Below are positions 51,658 through 59,564 of a stretch of DNA of 64,000 nucleotides, one piece after another. The DNA is from RGIG8244 sp045592785. Its GTDB lineage: Bacteria > Verrucomicrobiota > Lentisphaeria > Victivallales > UBA1829. Where the stretch lies: NCBI GenBank assembly GCA_045592785.1, contig JAZNVL010000048.1, positions 3,966 through 67,965 on the forward strand. The letters are read 5' to 3'. Made by a program: the position numbers and the translations under genes. Each line of letters begins with the position of its first letter. The first letter of the stretch is position 1. The notes beneath the pieces are model-generated. The model had not been told where the DNA came from. It worked only from the letters and a program-made list of their open reading frames with translations, and made no database searches.

Positions 51658-51719
51658 TCTTGAGAACGGGAAAAATACGGAAAAAAACACGAAAAACATC
51701 CACTTTCAGAAAAAATATA

Positions 51720-52754
51720 TCAGAAATCGCCCCGTCCGATCACGATCGTGTAACCGATGTCCGTCAGCTGTTTCTGCAGGTCGGACTGCATGATGTCGCC
51801 CTGAAGTCCCGTATGATACTTGTTATCATAAAGCATGTATTTCTCCCGTACATCTTCGGGGGAAAGATTGGGCATGATCACATTGGCTCCGGCGAGAATA
51901 CCTTTCTCCCTGCCGTTGGGCTCCAGGGTTTCCAATGCGGTCGTGGCGGGCAGCAGAACGGCGGGATGCTGGATCCGGATCAGACTCAACAGGAACAACG
52001 TGAGTTCCACACTGCCGTTTTTCTCTGCGGCAAAGGGCGTATCTTTGTGGGGAATGAACGGGCCGATGCCCACCATCTGCGGCTGGAAGTCATGAAGAAA
52101 GGTCATTTCTTCTGCCAGGATCTCCGGTGTCTGACCGGGTGAACCCACCATGAAGCCGCAGCCCGTCTGGAATCCCAGAGATTTCAAACTGCGCAGACAC
52201 GCCATACGTTTCTCCCAGGATTGTTCCGCAGGATGCAGAATGTTGTAATGACAGGGATCCGCCGTTTCGTGACGGAGCAGATAACGGTCCGCACCCGCCT
52301 CCCGGAACATCCGGTATACCTCCTCCGGGAATTCTCCTGCGGAAAGCGTGATGGCACAATCGGGGAACCGGCTGCGGATCTCTTTCACCAGAGCGGTGAG
52401 CCGTTTGGGGTTCCAGACACCATCTTCTCCGCCTTGCAGGACAAAGGTCCGGAATCCGTATTGGTATCCGCATTGGCAGCAATCGAGGATCTGTTCTTCG
52501 TCGAGCCGGTAGCGTTCCGCTTTTGCATTGGAACGGCGTATGCCGCAGTAGTAACAATCGTTTTTGCAGTAATTGGAGAATTCGATCAAGCCGCGTACGA
52601 AGATCCGGTTCCCGAATCTTTCGCGGGTGATCCCGCGGGCCGTTTCCGCCGCAAATCGACAGTCGTCAGGGGTCCGGGTGGAGAACAATGCGACCCATTC
52701 CTCTGCGGGGAGCTGCTGTTCGGTTTGAAGACGTTGTATCCGCATCCGGTTCAT
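51720..52754 (-). CDS. hydE: [FeFe]-hydrogenase maturase HydE (radical SAM)
   Basis: A 344-residue radical SAM enzyme. The cluster motif CKNDCYYC (Cys63, Cys67, Cys70) binds the [4Fe-4S] cluster and SAM, and FVLQGGEDG, YLLRHETADP, GCGFMVGSPGQT and VGIGPFIPHKDTPF match HydE. HydE helps build the di-iron subcluster of the [FeFe]-hydrogenase H-cluster, acting after HydG. It shares TAATG with the stop of the upstream TM1266-type gene. HydF, HydG and the hydrogenase are not in the window. The organism is therefore probably an H2-metabolising fermenter. Confidence 0.93.
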   Translation of the reverse strand: MNRMRIQRLQTEQQLPAEEWVALFSTRTPDDCRFAAETARGITRERFGNRIFVRGLIEFSNYCKNDCYYCGIRRSNAKAERYRLDEEQILDCCQCGYQYGFRTFVLQGGEDGVWNPKRLTALVKEIRSRFPDCAITLSAGEFPEEVYRMFREAGADRYLLRHETADPCHYNILHPAEQSWEKRMACLRSLKSLGFQTGCGFMVGSPGQTPEILAEEMTFLHDFQPQMVGIGPFIPHKDTPFAAEKNGSVELTLFLLSLIRIQHPAVLLPATTALETLEPNGREKGILAGANVIMPNLSPEDVREKYMLYDNKYHTGLQGDIMQSDLQKQLTDIGYTIVIGRGDF

Positions 52755-53005
52755 TATTTACCACCGGAATATACAGCTTTTGCGGTAACGCCGGAGATCT
52801 TACCCAGTTTCCCGGCGAGCGCATTGATCTTGTCGGGGGGCGCATCCACGACGATACTGATGATGAAAACATTCTTTTCGCGGTAGGGCAGCCCCAGACG
52901 TCCGATGATATACGGATTGAAATCATGGAGAATGGCATTGATCTCTCCGGCGGTCTCCTGACTGTCGGCGAGAATGGCAATGACTGCGACTTTGTTATCA
53001 TTCAT
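52754..53005 (-). CDS. TM1266-type putative regulator of the iron hydrogenase system
   Basis: An 83-residue protein of ACT-like fold (VAVIAILADSQETAGEINAILHDFNPYIIGRLGLPYREKNVFIISIVVDAP). Small proteins of this type are regularly found next to HydE or HydF genes and are annotated as putative iron-only hydrogenase system regulators. It lacks a DNA-binding domain, so the name is by association. ATG 53005 follows AAGGTATT. Its TAA overlaps the hydE ATG by 1 nt, so translation is probably coupled. Confidence 0.88.
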   Translation of the reverse strand: MNDNKVAVIAILADSQETAGEINAILHDFNPYIIGRLGLPYREKNVFIISIVVDAPPDKINALAGKLGKISGVTAKAVYSGGK

Positions 53006-53102
53006 GGCAATACCTTGTGTTACGGTTTGTCGGAATATACACCCCGATGTATGAAAATGCAAACAATTCCCCCGGAAATTTGAAAATAATCTCTTTTTTT
53101 AT

Positions 53103-53130
53103 TTGTATTTCCCGTTTTATGCGCTACATT
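53103..53130 (+). promoter_or_regulatory. Promoter of the metK operon
   Basis: TTGTAT (53103-53108), 16 nt, TACATT (53125-53130). A second TATAAT at 53145-53150 lacks a good -35. The short leader shows no SAM riboswitch fold. Confidence 0.5.
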
Positions 53131-53177
53131 ATCCCTGAAGATTGTATAATAAACTGTAAAAGCAAAGGAATGACACT

Positions 53178-54368
53178 ATGAGCAAGATCCGTGCACCCCA
53201 TATCTTCACTTCGGAATCGGTATCCGAAGGACATCCCGACAAGGTTTCCGACCAGATCTCGGATGCGATACTCGATGCCTGTCTGGCACAGGATCCTATG
53301 AGCCGTGTTGCGTGTGAAACGCTCTGCACCACGGACCTGATCGTGATCTCCGGTGAGATCACCACGAAAGCAAAAGTCAACTGGGAAGCCATCGCCCGTG
53401 ATGTGGTCCGCGATATCGGATACACCAGCAATGACATCGGTTTCTGTGCCGATGACTGCAAAGTGTTCGTCTGCATCCATGCGCAGTCCGGGGATATTTC
53501 CCAGGGTGTGACGGAAGGCGAAGGGCTCTTCAAGGAACAGGGCGCCGGTGACCAGGGCATGATGTTCGGGTACGCCAGCAATGAAACCGATGAACTGATG
53601 CCTGCCACCATCCTGTATTCCCACCGGATCGTGGAAGAACTCGCACGTCTCCGTAAAGCGGAACCCGAAAAATACGCATTCCTCCGTCCCGACTCCAAGA
53701 GTCAGGTTTCCATGTCCTATGTGGACGGCAAACCGCAGAAGGTGGAAACCGTGGTCGTTTCCCACCAGCACACGCCTGATATGGATATCGCCGATCTGGA
53801 AGCTCTGGTGAAGGAAGTCACCGCAAAAGTCATCCCCGCAAAGTTCCTTACCGGTGATGTGCAGTATTATGTGAATCCCACCGGCCGGTTCGTGGTCGGC
53901 GGTCCCAATGGCGATACCGGGCTCACCGGACGCAAGATCATCGTGGATACCTACGGCGGTGCCGGCTCCCACGGGGGCGGTGCATTCTCCGGAAAAGACC
54001 CGACGAAAGTGGACCGCAGTGCCGCTTACATGTGCCGTTACATGGCAAAGAATATCGTCGCTGCCGGACTGGCGGACAAGTGTGAGATCCAGGTCGCCTA
54101 CGCCATCGGTGTGGCGCAACCGCTCTCTGTCAACGTGACCACTTACGATACCGGTAAACTTTCCGATGCCGATTTGGAAAAGGTCGTGCGGGAAGTCTTT
54201 GATATGCGTCCTTCCGCCATTCTGGAAAAACTCAAACTCCGCACACCGGAAGGCTGGTGTTACCGCAAGACTGCTTCCTACGGTCATTTCGGCAGAGACG
54301 GCTTCTCCTGGGAAAAGACGGATATGATCGACGCTCTCCGCGCCGCCGCTGAAAAATATGCCCGGTAA
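53178..54368 (+). CDS. metK: S-adenosylmethionine synthetase
   Basis: A 396-residue enzyme that makes SAM from methionine and ATP. The signatures are GHPDKVSDQISDAILDACL (about 18-36), GAGDQGMMFGYA (about 120) and GGGAFSGKDPTKVDRSAAY (about 265). The length is normal for bacteria. First gene of the activated methyl cycle operon; the adenosine kinase gene starts 7 nt after its stop, or overlaps it if ATG 54358 is used. AAAGGAATG precedes the ATG. Confidence 0.98.
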   Translation: MSKIRAPHIFTSESVSEGHPDKVSDQISDAILDACLAQDPMSRVACETLCTTDLIVISGEITTKAKVNWEAIARDVVRDIGYTSNDIGFCADDCKVFVCIHAQSGDISQGVTEGEGLFKEQGAGDQGMMFGYASNETDELMPATILYSHRIVEELARLRKAEPEKYAFLRPDSKSQVSMSYVDGKPQKVETVVVSHQHTPDMDIADLEALVKEVTAKVIPAKFLTGDVQYYVNPTGRFVVGGPNGDTGLTGRKIIVDTYGGAGSHGGGAFSGKDPTKVDRSAAYMCRYMAKNIVAAGLADKCEIQVAYAIGVAQPLSVNVTTYDTGKLSDADLEKVVREVFDMRPSAILEKLKLRTPEGWCYRKTASYGHFGRDGFSWEKTDMIDALRAAAEKYAR

Positions 54369-54375
54369 GTCATCC

Positions 54376-55377
54376 ATGACAGCACAGAAGATCAAAGTCC
54401 TCGGGGCGGGTGCCGCCCTCCTGGACGTGCTGGCGCATGTGGACGATGATTTCGTTTTACAGAATGCGGGTGAAAAGGGCGGCATGATCATGCTCTCCCC
54501 CGATGAGATCGGTACACTGATCCGCCTGGCGGAGTCCGCCGCGCCCATTTCCCGGGCGTCCGGTGGATCGGCAGCCAATACCCTCTGCGGTTTGGCACAG
54601 CTGGGGATCCCCGCCGCCCTTTTCGGGAAGATCGGTGCCGATGAAAACGGTGCGGTGTATCGGGATTTCTACGCATCCAAAGGCGGTTTGACTTCTTCTT
54701 TCAAAGTGAATCCGCAGGTCGCAACGGGATCCTGTCTGTGTCTGATCACCCCGGATTCCCAGCGGACCATGCGGACCGATCTCGGTGCTTCCGGGACGTT
54801 GACTGCGGATGATGTGACCGATGCCGATTTTGACGGCGTGACCCATTTGCATCTGGAAGGCTATCTGCTGTATAATATGCCTGTGACCCGGACACTGCTT
54901 GCCGCCGCGAAGCGGTTCGGCTGCACTGTGAGTTTTGACCTGGCATCCTTTGAAGTGGTGCGTACGTTCCGGGATGACATCAAACAGCTCCTTGCGGAAT
55001 ATGTAGACCTCATCTTCGCCAATGAAGATGAAGCTGCGGCGTTTTCCGGCAGTGAAGACCCCATGACCTCCCTGCAGTGCCTCCGGGAATTGTGTCATAC
55101 CGTCTGCGTGAAAGTCGGGAAGAACGGGGCGTATATCGCTTCGGAAAATACAGACCCGGTACACGTCCCGGCGGAACTGGTCACTGCGGTGGATACCACC
55201 GGTGCCGGCGATCTCTGGCAGACCGGATTCCTTTACGGCTGGCTGCGTGGGAAGGAGAACGCTCTTTCCGGCAGATACGGAGCCGCCGTTGCGGCGGAAG
55301 TCGTACAGCTCACCGGCGCACAGATCACAGAAGCACGCTGGGAAGTTCTCCGTCAGCGGCTTGCAGAAATGGAATAA
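54376..55377 (+). CDS. Adenosine kinase-like PfkB-family kinase
   Basis: A 333-residue ribokinase-fold protein. SGGSAANTLCGLAQLG (about 62) is the first PfkB signature and DTTGAGDLWQTGFLYG (about 275) the second, with the catalytic Asp in the GAGD. It sits between metK and ahcY. Adenosine released from S-adenosylhomocysteine would be its substrate, giving AMP and pulling the hydrolase forward. The start could be 54376 or 54358. The adenosine assignment rests on family plus operon. Confidence 0.88.
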   Translation: MTAQKIKVLGAGAALLDVLAHVDDDFVLQNAGEKGGMIMLSPDEIGTLIRLAESAAPISRASGGSAANTLCGLAQLGIPAALFGKIGADENGAVYRDFYASKGGLTSSFKVNPQVATGSCLCLITPDSQRTMRTDLGASGTLTADDVTDADFDGVTHLHLEGYLLYNMPVTRTLLAAAKRFGCTVSFDLASFEVVRTFRDDIKQLLAEYVDLIFANEDEAAAFSGSEDPMTSLQCLRELCHTVCVKVGKNGAYIASENTDPVHVPAELVTAVDTTGAGDLWQTGFLYGWLRGKENALSGRYGAAVAAEVVQLTGAQITEARWEVLRQRLAEME

Positions 55378-55404
55378 TCATTTTAACGAAAGGTGAATAA
55401 AATC

Positions 55405-56817
55405 ATGAACAACGCAGATTATCGCATCCGTGACATCGGACTTGCCGATTTCGGACGGAAAGAACTGGACATCGCAGAATATGAAATGCCCGGACTGATG
55501 GCGGTCCGCAAAAAATACGGTCCCGAAAAGCCCCTGCAGGGACTCAAGATCATGGGCAGTCTTCACATGACCATCCAGACTGCGGTCCTCATCGAAACTC
55601 TGACCGAACTGGGCGCCAGCATCCGTTGGTGTTCCTGCAATATCTTTTCCACCCAGGATCATGCTGCTGCCGCCGTCGCAAAACGCGGGATCCCCGTTTT
55701 CGCATGGAAAGGCGAAACACTGGAAGAATACTGGGAATGTACCCTCAATGCTCTCACCTGGCCCGACGGTTCCGGTCCCGATCAGATCGTGGATGACGGC
55801 GGCGATGCCACTCTGCTGATCCATTGGGGCGTGAAGGGCGAAGACGATCCGGCATTTCTGGACCGCACACCCGGCTCCGAAGAGGAAGAAGTCATTCTGA
55901 ATCTGCTGAAACGGGTCCGGAAGGAAGATCCGGGCAAATGGCACCGCTTTGCCGCTGCCGTCCGCGGTGTTTCCGAAGAAACCACCACCGGCGTACACCG
56001 TCTGATCCAGATGGCGGAAAAAGGCGAACTGCTGTTCCCCGCCATCAACGTCAATGACTCCGTCACCAAATCCAAGTTTGATAATATCTACGGCTGCCGT
56101 CATTCGCTCACCGACGGGATCAAACGTGCGCTTGACGTTCTCCTTGCGGGGAAACAGGCGGTTGTTTGCGGATACGGTGACGTGGGCAAAGGCTGTGCCG
56201 AATCACTGAAGAACGAACGCGCCCGGGTCATCGTGACCGAAATCGACCCCATTTGTGCGCTTCAGGCATGTATGGCTGGGTTCCAGGTCGCTCCCGTGGA
56301 AGACGCGCTTGCCACTGCCGATCTTTACGTTACCTGCACCGGGAACAGTCATGTCATCACGCTGGAACACATGGCGAAGATGAAAGACCAGGCGATCGTC
56401 TGCAATATCGGACACTTTGACAATGAGATCGAAGTCGCCCGGCTGAAAGCGGTCCCCGGAATGCAGATCACCGAGATCAAAGGCAGTTCCTGTCCCGTTC
56501 ACAAATACACGTTCCCCGACGGACACAGCATTTATCTGCTGGCGGAAGGCCGTCTGGTGAACCTGGGCTGTGCCACCGGACACCCCAACTTCGTCATGAG
56601 CTGTTCTTTTGCCAACCAGACTCTGGCGCAGATCATTCTCGCAAAAGAAAAACACGGGATCGGCGTGACACGTCTGCCCAAGGAATTTGACGAAGAAGTC
56701 GCCCGGCTCCACCTGGAAAAATGCGGCGCGGTCCTCACCAAACTCACGGAAGAACAGGCGGATTACATCGGCGTTCCCGTGGATGGTCCTTACAAACCGG
56801 AACACTACCGGTATTGA
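55405..56817 (+). CDS. ahcY: Adenosylhomocysteinase
   Basis: A 470-residue NAD+-dependent enzyme that splits S-adenosylhomocysteine into adenosine and homocysteine. The N-terminal block CNIFSTQDHAAAAVA (about 77-91) and the NAD motif GYGDVGKGCAESLK (about 253) are intact, and the C-terminus ends in the typical KPEHYRY. ATG 55405 is chosen because the in-frame GTG at 55393 overlaps the AAAGG site. Third gene of the metK operon, so the window carries three steps of the activated methyl cycle together. Confidence 0.98.
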   Translation: MNNADYRIRDIGLADFGRKELDIAEYEMPGLMAVRKKYGPEKPLQGLKIMGSLHMTIQTAVLIETLTELGASIRWCSCNIFSTQDHAAAAVAKRGIPVFAWKGETLEEYWECTLNALTWPDGSGPDQIVDDGGDATLLIHWGVKGEDDPAFLDRTPGSEEEEVILNLLKRVRKEDPGKWHRFAAAVRGVSEETTTGVHRLIQMAEKGELLFPAINVNDSVTKSKFDNIYGCRHSLTDGIKRALDVLLAGKQAVVCGYGDVGKGCAESLKNERARVIVTEIDPICALQACMAGFQVAPVEDALATADLYVTCTGNSHVITLEHMAKMKDQAIVCNIGHFDNEIEVARLKAVPGMQITEIKGSSCPVHKYTFPDGHSIYLLAEGRLVNLGCATGHPNFVMSCSFANQTLAQIILAKEKHGIGVTRLPKEFDEEVARLHLEKCGAVLTKLTEEQADYIGVPVDGPYKPEHYRY

Positions 56818-56864
56818 TAAACGGATAAGTCCACAAAAAAACGGTTGGAAAAAAATGAGGGGGT

Positions 56865-56918
56865 GCAGGGGGAGAAGAAAAGAACCTTTCCTCAAAAAGT
56901 TTTTTCTTTTCCCCTTGC
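56865..56918. terminator. Long imperfect hairpin between convergent genes
   Basis: The G/A-rich arm 56865-56885 pairs with the T/C-rich arm 56899-56918 over about 20 bp with small mismatches, around a 13-nt loop. It lies between ahcY (plus) and the symporter gene (minus). Each strand has a T- or A-rich arm, so it could end transcription from both sides. Confidence 0.6.
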
Positions 56919-56926
56919 CGACCGGA

Positions 56927-58177
56927 TCAATCCTGTTTTTCGCTGTCAGCGGCGGGGATCTGCTTATCCACCATGGCGCAGACACAGGAGTCGCTCCACA
57001 CATTCACCCCGGTCTCGATCATGTCGATGATGGTGTAGATGGGCAGGATGATCCCCAGGATCCCGATGGGACCGCCGATGCCTGCCATGAGGGAGAGCGT
57101 CAGGAAGTAACAGCCCATGGGCACGCCCGCATTCCCGATGGCGGAGATCACAGAGATCAGGATCCAGAGCAGGATCTGAACGAATGTCAGTTCCGTCCCC
57201 CCGTTCTGCATGACGAAGAGCGAGGTCACCAGGATAAATGCGGCACAGCCGTTCATATTGATGGTACAGCAGATGGGCAGGACGAAACGGGCGACTTCCG
57301 GTTTCGCTTTCAGATTGTTTTCTGCGGATGCCACGGTGACAGGGAGAGTCGCCGCGGAACTCTTGGTGAAGAGTGCCATCAGGACCGCCGGGAGCATATT
57401 CCGGAACACTTTCAGCGGGTTGATCCGCATGACAAGCAGGAACAGCGGCAGGATCACAAAGAACTGCAACAGGTTTCCGCCGAGAACAACAGCGACGTAT
57501 TTCCCCAGGGAGCCGACCACGACCCCTGCGGACATCTGGGCGGAGAGCTGGGCGGCGAAAGCCACGATCCCCAGGGGGAGAGTCCAGACCAGAGCGCGGA
57601 TGAGTGCAAAAAGCAATTCCTGCAAGCCCATGATCCCTTTGAGCAGGATCTGGATATTTTCGGACTGTTTCATCAGGGCAAGAGCCAGACCCACCGCAGC
57701 CGCAACAAGAAGAATACTCAACACGTTCCCGCTGTTGAAGGGCTTGAGGATGTTATCCGGAACGACCGAAAGAATGTGTCCGTAAACCGTAAGCTGTCCC
57801 AAATGCCGGGGCACGTCCGCCTGTCCCTGGGTCACCATGCTTCCCGGCAGGTTTTCGGGCGCGATACATTTGTAAAGGACTGCGCCCACCACGGCGGCGG
57901 CGACGGTGGTCAGGAGCGTGAAACTCACCGTATGGAGAAAGATCTTCCCGGTATTCTTTTTTGCGCCGAGAGTGGCAAGCGTGGTGGTGACCGCCAACGC
58001 GATGGTGGGGACCGCCACGAACTGGAAGAGTTTGGTGTAAACGGCGGCGATGAAATTGCAGAAATCATTGAGCCATGCGAGTCCGAGCAAGCCCAGAATA
58101 CTGCCCACGATCAGTGCCGCCATCCAGATGATGAATTGTTTCCCGTTGAAACCGACTTTCTTTTCTGTTGTTTCCAT
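56927..58177 (-). CDS. Dicarboxylate/amino acid:cation symporter (DAACS)
   Basis: A 416-residue secondary transporter with eight transmembrane helices and two re-entrant loops. The HP1 Ser-rich region is ALFTKSSAATLPVTV (about 295), the substrate/Na+ motif is CTINMNGCA (about 325), and HP2 includes AIGNAGVPMG (about 362). It would import glutamate, aspartate, serine/threonine or C4-dicarboxylates with Na+ or H+. The MNGCA form is nearer to SstT/GltT-type variants, but specificity is open. Its own promoter lies 37 nt upstream. Confidence 0.93.
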   Translation of the reverse strand: METTEKKVGFNGKQFIIWMAALIVGSILGLLGLAWLNDFCNFIAAVYTKLFQFVAVPTIALAVTTTLATLGAKKNTGKIFLHTVSFTLLTTVAAAVVGAVLYKCIAPENLPGSMVTQGQADVPRHLGQLTVYGHILSVVPDNILKPFNSGNVLSILLVAAAVGLALALMKQSENIQILLKGIMGLQELLFALIRALVWTLPLGIVAFAAQLSAQMSAGVVVGSLGKYVAVVLGGNLLQFFVILPLFLLVMRINPLKVFRNMLPAVLMALFTKSSAATLPVTVASAENNLKAKPEVARFVLPICCTINMNGCAAFILVTSLFVMQNGGTELTFVQILLWILISVISAIGNAGVPMGCYFLTLSLMAGIGGPIGILGIILPIYTIIDMIETGVNVWSDSCVCAMVDKQIPAADSEKQD

Positions 58178-58213
58178 GATATATTCCTCTGATTAAATTA
58201 AAAACGTTCCCGT

Positions 58214-58241
58214 AATATACCACAGGAATCGGGAAAAGCAA
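58214..58241 (-). promoter_or_regulatory. Promoter of the symporter gene
   Basis: On the minus strand TTGCTT (58241-58236), 16 nt, TATATT (58219-58214). Confidence 0.65.
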
Positions 58242-58254
58242 ACCGCAAAGCGGA

Positions 58255-59391
58255 TTATTTGCCGCTCACGAGCGTAAACAGCGTGATCTCCGGATCATGT
58301 CCGAACCGTACCGGGAACCCGTTCCAGATCCCCGTCCCGTTCATCACATAAAGCTGCATCCCGTCCACGTCATACCAGCCGTCAACGAATCCACCGTTGA
58401 ATTTCTTCACCAGAAAGTCAAGACCGTAGATCATGCCCCCGTGGGTATGACCCGAGACCTGCATGGCGACCCCGTGCTTTGCCGCATCCGGTGCGATCCG
58501 GGGCTGATGGGAAACAAGCAGGACCGGTGACTTGCCGTCATGTCCGGTCAGCGCTTTTTCCACCGAGGGTTCCTCCATGTTCCGCCGTTTTGCCGCCGGA
58601 TCCGTCACCCCGGCAAGATAGATCCCGCAGGGGAGCTGTTCGCCTTCGTTGAGCAGCATACGCATCCCCAGGGATCGCAGGAACGGGATCCATTCCCCGT
58701 ATCCGGAAAAGTATTCATGATTCCCGGCGACGGCATAGACCCCGTACTTTGCGTTCAGTTCTTTCAGCGGCGCAACATCCTCCCCGCAGCGTTCCACGCT
58801 TCCATCCACATAATCCCCGCCCAACAGGATGAGATCCGGCGTGAGCGCGTTGACTGTTTCCGTCAATGCCCGGATCCGCGGCGCACGGGTGTAACTGTCC
58901 ACATGGATATCCGCCAGAAACGCAACGCGCAACCCTTCCGCTTCCGCCGGAAGTCCGGGGATCACCACACGCTGTTCTTTGACTGCGGGCATCTTCAAGC
59001 CGTTATACAGTCCGAACGCTGCCAGAATAACCGCGCCCCCCAGCAGTCCCAGCCGGATCCGGTTGCAGAGAGTACGCTGTACCGTACGTTCCGGCAGTTT
59101 CTTGCGGAAATACAGAACGCACCAGACCGTCCAGTGGACGATCTCGAACAGCGAAAGCAGGATGAAATGGAACAGCACCACGGCGTAAAGGCAGGCGAAT
59201 CCGATGATCACCCAGCCGGGCAGAGTGGGCGCGAAATAATTGGGACCTCCCAGCAGATGCAGAACTTTGAACTTGAAAGCAGCGGCAAGTACCGGCAGGG
59301 AAAGCAGGATCTTCCAGTAATAACGGATCCGGAGCGGAACAATAGCGGAGAGAATAACGACAGCGGCGATCAGGCCGGAGGCAGCAGACAT
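58255..59391 (-). CDS. Membrane-anchored metallophosphoesterase
   Basis: A 378-residue YkuE/YaeI-like protein. Three to four N-terminal hydrophobic segments (about 5-25, 60-85 and 110-130) precede a calcineurin-like domain. Its metal motifs are LADIHVDS (about 160), LLGGDYVDG (about 193), GNHEYFSG (about 222), VSHQPR and GHTHGGMIYG (about 320). Relatives cleave phosphate esters of envelope lipids. It is alone on its strand with its own promoter and is longer than the signal-peptide type at 38410. Confidence 0.92.
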   Translation of the reverse strand: MSAASGLIAAVVILSAIVPLRIRYYWKILLSLPVLAAAFKFKVLHLLGGPNYFAPTLPGWVIIGFACLYAVVLFHFILLSLFEIVHWTVWCVLYFRKKLPERTVQRTLCNRIRLGLLGGAVILAAFGLYNGLKMPAVKEQRVVIPGLPAEAEGLRVAFLADIHVDSYTRAPRIRALTETVNALTPDLILLGGDYVDGSVERCGEDVAPLKELNAKYGVYAVAGNHEYFSGYGEWIPFLRSLGMRMLLNEGEQLPCGIYLAGVTDPAAKRRNMEEPSVEKALTGHDGKSPVLLVSHQPRIAPDAAKHGVAMQVSGHTHGGMIYGLDFLVKKFNGGFVDGWYDVDGMQLYVMNGTGIWNGFPVRFGHDPEITLFTLVSGK

Positions 59392-59428
59392 GTTCAGGGT
59401 TCCTTCTTTGTTTGATAAATTTTCCGTA

Positions 59429-59456
59429 ATATAGCATACAATCCCTGCTTGTCAAG
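59429..59456 (-). promoter_or_regulatory. Promoter of the membrane phosphoesterase gene
   Basis: On the minus strand TTGACA (59456-59451), 16 nt, TATATT (59434-59429). Confidence 0.75.
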
Positions 59457-59509
59457 GGCAGGGTGCCACGTTGATACGCCCCTTTGCGGAAAAAAGTTTT
59501 TCTCTCTTC

Positions 59510-59538
59510 TTGACAAACGGACCGCACGGTGTTATATT
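59510..59538 (+). promoter_or_regulatory. Promoter of the heparinase-like gene
   Basis: TTGACA (59510-59515), 17 nt, TATATT (59533-59538), 27 nt before the first ATG. Confidence 0.8.
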
Positions 59539-59564
59539 ACGCCGTAACACAATGATAACAGAGA

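Noticed and set aside
53009..53177. SAM riboswitch upstream of metK
   Set aside because: The leader is short, A/T-rich and lacks the conserved stems and core of known SAM riboswitches.
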